Source: JBMNTU01 sp050945895 (lineage in GTDB: Bacteria > Bacillota > Clostridia > Christensenellales > Christensenellaceae). From it: DNA of 11,002 nucleotides. A program made the translations under genes and the position numbers. Below, one piece after another: positions 6,549 through 11,002 of the stretch. The stretch lies in contig JBMNTU010000078.1 of assembly GCA_050945895.1 (NCBI GenBank), positions 1 to 11,002 of the forward strand. Reading direction: 5' to 3'. The notes below the pieces were generated by a model. It was not told where the DNA came from. It saw only the letters and a list, made by a program, of their open reading frames with translations, and made no database searches. Position 1 is the first letter of the stretch. Every line of letters starts with the position of its first letter.

Positions 6549-6575
6549 CAAAGGATGCAAGAGCACAAGTGGTAT
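6549..6575 (+). repeat. Imperfect direct repeat, copy 1
   Basis: AAAGGATGCAAGAGCACAAG and the following TGGTAT match the copy at 6889-6914 (AAAGGTTGCAAGAGTGCCAA, then GGTAT) with few changes and a 1-nt gap. The copy spans 8 nt past the last recombinase stop. It could be a direct repeat made by integration. Confidence 0.4.
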
Positions 6576-6602
6576 GGTAAAAGCGCCGATGTACTGGGGC
6601 AG

Positions 6603-6631
6603 TCAGCTGGTTACAAATTGTAACCAGCTGA
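6603..6631. repeat. Perfect 29-nt palindrome after the recombinase operon
   Basis: TCAGCTGGTTACAA (6603-6616) and TTGTAACCAGCTGA (6618-6631) are exact reverse complements around a single A (6617). No T-run follows on either strand, so it is not a typical terminator. It begins 61 nt after the last recombinase stop. It could be a recombinase or regulator binding site, or part of the attachment site. Confidence 0.85.
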
Positions 6632-6888
6632 AAACACTCGCAATTTTATTGGCGCTAATCTCTATTTCCGTTTTTGATGTCACATGCCGAACGGCGAGAA
6701 TGGAAAACATCGACAACCTAACCGCCGCGCTGATCAATATACTTTTGGCCGTCTTGCCACTTGCGAGCTTGTACTTTTTGTAACGCTATACGCAAGCTAT
6801 CTCGACACACCTCCGGGAGGCAATTATAAGGCAGCCTTGATTTTATGCAATAAATCTGATGCCTATGCCATTTTTGCTTTTAATTTGT

Positions 6889-6914
6889 TAAAGGTTGCAA
6901 GAGTGCCAAGGTAT
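6889..6914 (+). repeat. Imperfect direct repeat, copy 2
   Basis: This copy lies about 340 bases from copy 1 and shares the core AAGG-T/A-TGCAAGAG. The segment between the copies holds the palindrome and no convincing gene. Confidence 0.4.
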
Positions 6915-7037
6915 ATCCTGTGTTTATATATATGAGAGACTGATACATGAGCAAGCTAAAGCACCTCTGAACTTTAAGCCTTGCAGGCACAAAACTCTCT
7001 CGAATTTAATAGTTTATAAATTTCAAGTCCGAAACTA

Positions 7038-7066
7038 TTGATTTGTGCGATAGGGTGTTGTATAAT
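7038..7066 (+). promoter_or_regulatory. Sigma-A-type promoter of the ATPase gene
   Basis: TTGATT (7038-7043) and a consensus TATAAT (7061-7066) are exactly 17 bases apart, 31 bases before the ATG at 7097. This gives the ATPase gene its own transcription unit, separate from the recombinase operon. Confidence 0.65.
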
Positions 7067-7096
7067 GTAGTCATCTTATACATTGAGGTGAACGGT

Positions 7097-8341
7097 ATGT
7101 CAGTAGATCGCATAAATCGACCTGAATACATGCAGAAGTTAATCGAGTTTAAAGATAAAAGCGTAGTCAAAATTATCACGGGAATCCGTCGTTGTGGGAA
7201 GTCTACACTACTTGATTTATTTGAAGATTATTTATTGGAACAAAATGTTTCTGCGCAAAACATTCAGCACATGAACATGGAATCCATGAAATATCGCGAC
7301 TTGTTGAACGAAGATGCATTTTATGATTATGTCAGTCAACGCATCGTCGAGAATGAAAAAAACTATTTGATTTTTGATGAACTGCAAGCAGTTTCTAACT
7401 GGGAGAAGGCTATTGAGTCATTTCGTTTGGATTATGATGTAGATATTTATATTACAGGCTCAAACGCTTACCTATTATCCTCAGAATTTTCTACTCTCCT
7501 CGCTGGACGATATGTAGAAATACGCCTGCTTCCATTGTCGTTTAAGGAGTTCTTGACGTTTTATACATTTGCGCCAGATGTAACGCTGGATGATAAATTT
7601 CAGCGCTATTTACAGATTGGAGGAATGCCAATCTTGCGTCAGTTTGATTTCAATATCGCCCGGATAAACGAAACTTTAGAAGGCATCTATTCCACAGTTA
7701 TTCTTCGTGATGTGTTGGAGCGGAACAACGCGACAGATCAAGTGCTTCTTCATAAACTGGTGATGTTTCTTGCAGATAATATTGGTTGTATAACTTCACC
7801 GAATAGTATCGGCAACGTTTTGACGGACGAAGGTGATATTGAACGTAGTCGTGGAAAATCGAAAAATAGCGTTGCAGCTAAAACCGTTAATAAGTATATT
7901 GCCATGCTAAAAAACGCTTTTGTATTTTACTCTGTTGGACGATATGATATTAAGGGCAAACAGTATCTGAAGACATTGGGTAAAAACTATATTATTGATC
8001 TTGGGATTCGCAACATGCTGCTTGGTTATCGTGATGCGGATCGTGGGCATATTCTGGAAAACGTTGTTTATTTGGAGTTGATTCGCCGGGGTTACACCGT
8101 TTCAATTGGAAAGGTCGGCGAAACCGAAGTGGATTTTATCGCCGAAACTCAAGACGAAAAAATCTATATCCAAGTGGCCGAAACAATGGCTAGCGAAGAA
8201 GTTCGGGCGCGAGAGCTTCGATCATTGCAGCTCATTTCCGATAATTACGATAAAATGGTGCTATCAATGGACAAGAGCTATATTAAGTCGTACGAGGGCA
8301 TTAAATCAATAAATGTACTGGACTTTCTTTTAGATAAGTAA
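7097..8341 (+). CDS. ATPase of the AAA_14/DUF4143 family
   Basis: The protein has 414 aa. The start is ATG 7097 with GAGGTG at 7085-7090; the longer frame from 7043 would overlap the promoter. The N-terminal domain is an AAA_14-type ATPase: Walker A is G29-IRRCGKST, Walker B is YLIFDELQ (90-97), and a sensor-like TGSNAYLLSS follows. The C-terminal part is DUF4143, a domain related to PD-(D/E)XK nucleases, with ENVVYLELIRRGY, then EVDFIA and YIQVAE, where Gln-Val stands in place of the usual E-x-K. The length is normal for the family. No cellular role is established for the family that I know of. No partner gene is adjacent: the recombinases lie upstream and an IS begins 21 nt after the stop. 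It appears intact. Confidence 0.92.
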   Translation: MSVDRINRPEYMQKLIEFKDKSVVKIITGIRRCGKSTLLDLFEDYLLEQNVSAQNIQHMNMESMKYRDLLNEDAFYDYVSQRIVENEKNYLIFDELQAVSNWEKAIESFRLDYDVDIYITGSNAYLLSSEFSTLLAGRYVEIRLLPLSFKEFLTFYTFAPDVTLDDKFQRYLQIGGMPILRQFDFNIARINETLEGIYSTVILRDVLERNNATDQVLLHKLVMFLADNIGCITSPNSIGNVLTDEGDIERSRGKSKNSVAAKTVNKYIAMLKNAFVFYSVGRYDIKGKQYLKTLGKNYIIDLGIRNMLLGYRDADRGHILENVVYLELIRRGYTVSIGKVGETEVDFIAETQDEKIYIQVAETMASEEVRARELRSLQLISDNYDKMVLSMDKSYIKSYEGIKSINVLDFLLDK

Positions 8342-8353
8342 GGATAAATTTTT

Positions 8354-8362
8354 TGTCGTGGG
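8354..8362. repeat. IS target-site duplication, left copy
   Basis: TGTCGTGGG abuts the left IS end at 8363 and recurs at 9793-9801. A 9-bp duplication suits IS256-family insertions, which make 8-9 bp repeats. Confidence 0.85.
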
Positions 8363-8396
8363 GACTCTGTGAAATTATCTCTGTAAATATGCTTTC
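8363..8396 (+). repeat. IS terminal inverted repeat, left
   Basis: This arm shares the ordered blocks CTGTGAAA, TCTGTAAA and GCTTTC with the right end, separated by unmatched 3-5-nt spacers. It is 34 nt long against 35 on the right because of a 1-nt gap. Confidence 0.8.
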
Positions 8397-8413
8397 AATG
8401 ACAAGATTTTTGT

Positions 8414-8448
8414 AAGGCTCAGGGGCCGGGTTCGACTCCTGAGCTTTT
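8414..8448 (+). terminator. Hairpin inside the IS, plus-strand terminator-like
   Basis: GCTCAGG (8417-8423) and CCTGAGC (8438-8444) form a perfect 7-bp stem around a 14-nt loop, followed by TTTT and extended by AAG/TTT pairing. On the plus strand it could end transcripts from the ATPase gene and shield the transposase from antisense reading. The loop contains GGGTTCGACTCC, which resembles a tRNA T-loop but cannot form a T-arm. Confidence 0.5.
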
Positions 8449-8493
8449 GTCATAATATACCGCCCCACCTGGGCTCTGTCAACAAGAAAATCG

Positions 8494-9723
8494 TTAAATA
8501 GGCAGACGGTCAGGATACATAATGGCCAGTTCGCCGTAGACCTTGCCCCAGTTCCGAAGCGGCATCGTCCATTTTTTCGTCGCCTCAAACGTTGCCAGAT
8601 ACAGCGCTTTCAGCAAGGCTGTGTCGCTTGGGAACACGCTCCGCTGGCGGTTCAGCCGCCGGTAAGTGCTGTTCAGACTCTCTATGGCATTCGTGGTGTA
8701 GATGACCTTTCTAACATCGGCTGAGAACTTGAATATCGGGCAGATGACGTCCCAGTTCGCTGCCCAGCTCTTCATGGCATGTGGGTACTTGTCCCGCCAT
8801 TTCTCTGTTACGGCCTCCATGCGCTCAAATCCGGTTTGCTCAGAAGGCGAGTGGTAGATGGTCTTTAGGTCAGCAGCAAAGGCTTTCTTGTCCTTCTCTG
8901 CCACATACCGCAGCGTATTACGAACCTGGTGCACAATGCAGCGCTGGTACTCCGTGTCGGGGAAAGCCGCTGTAATGGCCTCCTTTATGCCGGAGAGCCC
9001 ATCCGCGCAGATGACCAGAATATCCCTGACACCACGATTCTTTAGCTCGTTTAGCACGTTCAACCAGTATTTGGCGCTTTCATTGTCGCCAATTTGGATA
9101 CTCAAAACCTCCTTGCGTCCCTCCTCGCTGACACCCAGTATCACATACGCCGCCAGCTTGCGTATGACGCCATTGTCTCGTACAGAGAAATGCACCGCAT
9201 CGATGAACAGGATTGGATATATCTCGCAAAGCGGGCGATGCTGCCATTCCTCTATCTGCGGCAGCAATTTGTCCGTTATGTCCGACACCAGCCCCTCCGA
9301 CACCTCAAATCCATAGATATCGTCTATCTGTTCGGATATCTGGCGCGTACTCATCCCTTTGGCATACATGGAGATTATCTTATCCTCGATGCTGGAAATA
9401 TCCTTCTGCCGCTTTTTCACTATTTTCGGCTCAAATGTGCTTTCCCGGTCTTGGGGTACGGCTACAGGTATCTCGCCATATTTGCTTCGCAGGCGCTTGT
9501 CCTTCCTGCCGTTGCGCGAGTTTGGCTCATCCGACCGCTCGTACGGCTCATAGCCAAGATGCTCGCTCATTTCGCCCTCAAGCATGGACTGAATGACTGG
9601 ACCCAGCAAATCTGCCAGCGCATCCTGGATATCTTCCGCGCTCTGGATGTCATATTCATCTAACAGCCCCGCTATGATTTGTTTCTTGCCCTCGCTCAGT
9701 TCTTCTCTTTTTCTTCTTCCCAT
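8494..9723 (-). CDS. IS256-family (MULE-type DDE) transposase
   Basis: The protein has 409 aa, within the family range. The start is ATG at 9723, preceded on the minus strand by AAAGGAGG (9737-9744 region) 12 nt upstream; this is a long spacing, but it beats the frame start at 9756, which has no ribosome site. An N-terminal HTH-rich DNA-binding part (about 1-160) precedes the RNase H-like catalytic domain: D175 in LFIDAVHFSV, D241 in VICADGLSG and E348 in TTNAIESLN, the family signature. The stretch YQRCIVHQVRN is also typical. It moves the element by copy-out paste-in transposition through a circle, as known for IS256. The gene has no frameshift or stop, so it is probably active. Confidence 0.95.
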   Translation of the reverse strand: MGRRKREELSEGKKQIIAGLLDEYDIQSAEDIQDALADLLGPVIQSMLEGEMSEHLGYEPYERSDEPNSRNGRKDKRLRSKYGEIPVAVPQDRESTFEPKIVKKRQKDISSIEDKIISMYAKGMSTRQISEQIDDIYGFEVSEGLVSDITDKLLPQIEEWQHRPLCEIYPILFIDAVHFSVRDNGVIRKLAAYVILGVSEEGRKEVLSIQIGDNESAKYWLNVLNELKNRGVRDILVICADGLSGIKEAITAAFPDTEYQRCIVHQVRNTLRYVAEKDKKAFAADLKTIYHSPSEQTGFERMEAVTEKWRDKYPHAMKSWAANWDVICPIFKFSADVRKVIYTTNAIESLNSTYRRLNRQRSVFPSDTALLKALYLATFEATKKWTMPLRNWGKVYGELAIMYPDRLPI

Positions 9724-9757
9724 AATGCAAAACAGCCTCCTTTGATATTTTATCATC

Positions 9758-9792
9758 GAAAGCTGCTTTTACAGACTTTTTTTCACAGGGCC
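9758..9792 (-). repeat. IS terminal inverted repeat, right
   Basis: Read inward on the minus strand this arm starts GGCCCTGTGAAA and contains TCTGTAAA and GCTTTC, matching the left end with a 1-nt gap. The adjoining transposase start lies 35 bases further in. Confidence 0.8.
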
Positions 9793-9801
9793 TGTCGTGG
9801 G
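9793..9801. repeat. IS target-site duplication, right copy
   Basis: TGTCGTGGG is identical to 8354-8362 and directly abuts the right IS end. It lies within the integrase fragment. Confidence 0.85.
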
Positions 9802-10269
9802 CTTGACATACGGGTGACGCAGATCATGAAAACGGATTTTTCGTAGTCCGATCTTTTTCAGAAGAATCGAGTACATTGATGTGACATAATCCAACTTGAT
9901 ACGGTTACCTAAATCATCCACACAGACGAAATCCAGAAATATTTCATTATAGGCGTTTCCGTACAGAATACGATGCTTCTCAATCTCGTTTTTTCTTTGC
10001 AGCAGCTTGATTTTCAATGGTTCGATCAGTGGATGCGCTCTGCGGCTCTGCTCAGTCTTTGTTTGAGTGTTACCTTTTTCCGCTACCTTGCCGTTCACCC
10101 GTGCCTTTGTTACTGTGTAATCGACATAGAAAAGATCGTTGTCAAAATCAATCTGCGACCATCTCAGCCCAATTACCTCACTACGCCGTAATCCATAAAA
10201 ACCACCAAACCAAACAGGAAACTCAAGTTTATTACCAGTGATTCCTTCAAGTAGGGGGCACATAACCAT
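9793..10269 (-). pseudogene. Tyrosine recombinase (phage/ICE integrase) fragment, cut at both ends
   Basis: The fragment encodes about 159 residues of a tyrosine recombinase catalytic domain. FYGLRRSEVIGLRW carries the first catalytic Arg (about residue 28), and FHDLRH gives the HxxR box (about 148-152). The N-terminal arm- and core-binding domains are missing: the frame opens right after a TAG, 27 nt past the DUF1905 stop. The C-terminal part with the catalytic Tyr is also missing. The IS ends the frame after PTT. Joining the flanks without the IS gives only PTTKNLSLLI and a stop inside the ATPase gene end, so the gene was broken before the IS arrived. The protein is therefore inactive. It marks an older element that was lost. 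Confidence 0.85.
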
Positions 10270-10296
10270 CTACCTGCAAAATTGGGATTCGTTGAT

Positions 10297-10608
10297 TTAA
10301 ATCCAAACAGTAATTTCCAACACTTTATCAAGTACAACCTTTTCCTTTTTTCTGATTTGCGCTTTGAGCGGAAGCAAGTAGGTATCTTGTTTTGTGTCAA
10401 ACCAGATGGCTGTTTGCCATTCACTATTTCCAATTTTGGCTGTAACCTTCATTCGCCCCCAGCCTTCCTCCAAATGCTTGAAATTGTTTCTTATATCTAC
10501 CGACGTTTTCTTTGGAAGCGAAACAAAGGTCCACCCACACATATCTGGCGACGATGAGTATTGATACGCCTTTGCTGAAAACTCATATTTTATTCTTTCT
10601 CTTTCCAT
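10297..10608 (-). CDS. DUF1905 family protein
   Basis: The protein has 103 aa. The start is ATG at 10608 with GGGGGG about 8 nt upstream; the longer frame from 10632 places this run inside the gene and is less likely. It reads IKYEFSAKAYQYSS, then GWTFVSLPKKTSVDIRNNF, EEGWGRMKVTAKIGNSEWQT and YLLPLKAQIRKKEKV. This is the DUF1905 pattern, with a small barrel fold and the conserved LPLKA.vRKke loop. The biological role of the family is not established. The protein ends normally at LEITVWI, followed by TAA at 10297-10299, so it is complete. A TATAAT lies upstream on the minus strand (10675-10680), but without a good -35 match. Confidence 0.8.
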   Translation of the reverse strand: MERERIKYEFSAKAYQYSSSPDMCGWTFVSLPKKTSVDIRNNFKHLEEGWGRMKVTAKIGNSEWQTAIWFDTKQDTYLLPLKAQIRKKEKVVLDKVLEITVWI

Positions 10609-11002
10609 TTGCGTACCCCCCATGAGCTTCAATCTGCTTTTATAAAACCAGTTCCAAATTTCATTTAGCTGCCAATTATATGGATAATGAGAAGATCAAT
10701 ATTCGACGTTGCTCTTTAGATGCAAAACATGATATTCTTTCCCCCAAAAATATTGGGCAATTAATTGCTGAACAATTTGCTTTGTTTCATAGTTTATTAG
10801 TCATATCGTCAGTATGATTCTTCAAAAAATCACGATTTCGTAGTATAGCCAAAATCTATAGTTCACACTCCTAAGCTGAAAACAACATCATCCGTTTCCA
10901 GGCTGTTTTTGTTAATCTAAAAATACAGCAAATGGTCACCAAAAATATAGCACATGCCCAGAGATAAAACGGGCATCTCAGCACCGAGCTAAAACTGCTA
11001 TC
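10609..11002. other. Right-end region without a supportable gene
   Basis: I find no convincing gene in these 394 bases. A 45-codon plus-strand frame (10680-10817, MDNEKINIRRCSLDAKHDIL...) has no ribosome site and resembles nothing I recognise; it could be the scrap of a gene. The strand is AT-rich. TGCCC (10955-10959) can pair with GGGCA (10971-10975), and GAGAT with ATCTC (10961-10979), giving two competing small hairpins near the edge. The minus-strand TATAAT at 10675-10680 may serve the DUF1905 gene. Confidence 0.5.

Larger units (their letters stand above)
6542..7037. other. Intergenic region after the recombinases, probable element boundary
   Basis: I see no well-supported gene here. 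A 69-codon frame from ATG 6574 to 6783 has no clear ribosome site. It starts with GSQLVTNCNQLK, which recalls a short segment of BRO-N/DinD-type antirepressor proteins, then turns into unrelated hydrophobic sequence; at most it is a gene scrap. An overlapping frame (6684-6935) looks accidental. The region holds a perfect 29-nt palindrome (6603-6631), a small palindrome CCTCCGGGAGG (6810-6820), and an imperfect direct repeat (6549-6575 and 6889-6914). The boundary of the element is expected here. Confidence 0.5.
8363..9792 (-). mobile_element. Complete IS256-family insertion sequence
   Basis: The element spans 1430 bp. Both ends have been located: the left reads inward GACTCTGTGAAA and the right GGCCCTGTGAAA. 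They continue as imperfect inverted repeats sharing CTGTGAAA, TCTGTAAA and GCTTTC to 8396 and 9758. The 9-bp duplication TGTCGTGGG flanks it exactly. It carries one transposase gene on the minus strand, plus a hairpin at 8414-8448 at the transposase 3' side. It landed in an already broken tyrosine recombinase fragment, downstream of and convergent with the ATPase gene. The intact gene and perfect target duplication suggest a recent insertion. Confidence 0.9.

Noticed and set aside
6574..6783. A 69-codon frame with a hydrophobic C-terminus as a membrane protein
   Set aside because: There is no ribosome site, its first third is set by the palindrome, and the rest matches nothing I recognise; it is described as part of the intergenic region instead.
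8421..8444. A tRNA-like T-loop (GGGTTCGACTCC) next to an acceptor-like stem
   Set aside because: The bases flanking the loop do not form a 5-bp T-stem, no D-arm or anticodon arm exists upstream, and it lies inside the IS; it is only a hairpin loop.
8301..8452. A small minus-strand frame (MTKAQESNPAPEPYK...) downstream of the transposase
   Set aside because: It runs out of the IS end into the antisense of the ATPase gene, so it cannot be a unit of the IS. Only a weak GGTGGGG site precedes it.
10173..10433. Minus-strand frame of 86 codons bridging the DUF1905 gene and the integrase fragment
   Set aside because: It overlaps both in another frame, lacks motifs and only reads through their junction by chance.
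1..11002. CRISPR arrays, rRNA and full tRNA genes
   Set aside because: I saw no regularly spaced repeats, no rRNA-like sequence and no complete cloverleaf on either strand.

Overview
The window looks like accessory DNA from a gut-type Clostridia (Bacillota). The signs are strong GGAGG-type ribosome sites, sigma-A-like promoters, large Cys4 serine recombinases, a DUF4143 ATPase and an IS256-family element. I cannot name a species from the sequence.

Positions 1 to about 6541 appear to be the recombination-module end of an integrative or mobilizable element. In order they hold: the 3' end of a small HTH regulator; a long leader with a promoter and two terminator-like hairpins; a 15-codon leader ORF; a small sigma-70-region-4-like regulator; about 400 bases of hairpin-rich, apparently non-coding sequence; a small DUF6870-like protein; and three consecutive large serine recombinases of 540, 545 and 508 aa. 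The recombinase genes are 1 nt apart (first to second) and overlap by 8 nt (second to third), so they are very likely one operon that excises and integrates the element.

The most interesting local structure is upstream of the sigma-like gene. Its Shine-Dalgarno sequence is the 3' arm of an 11-bp helix, and the 5' arm lies inside the 15-codon leader ORF, which carries a Pro-Pro-Asp motif. This has the architecture of a translational attenuator of the erm/cat type, placed over a regulator that may control the recombinases.

Positions 6542 to 7037 hold no convincing gene. They contain a perfect 29-nt palindrome and an imperfect direct repeat, which are candidates for the element boundary. Next is a stand-alone ATPase gene (AAA_14 plus DUF4143) with its own good promoter.

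Positions 8363 to 9792 are a complete IS256-family insertion sequence on the minus strand, with 31-35-nt imperfect terminal inverted repeats and a 9-bp target duplication (TGTCGTGGG). It sits in a tyrosine recombinase fragment (to 10269) that was already broken at both ends. A minus-strand DUF1905 gene follows (10297-10608). The last ~390 bases have no supportable gene. This right-hand part reads as a scrapyard of older mobile elements next to the recombinase module.
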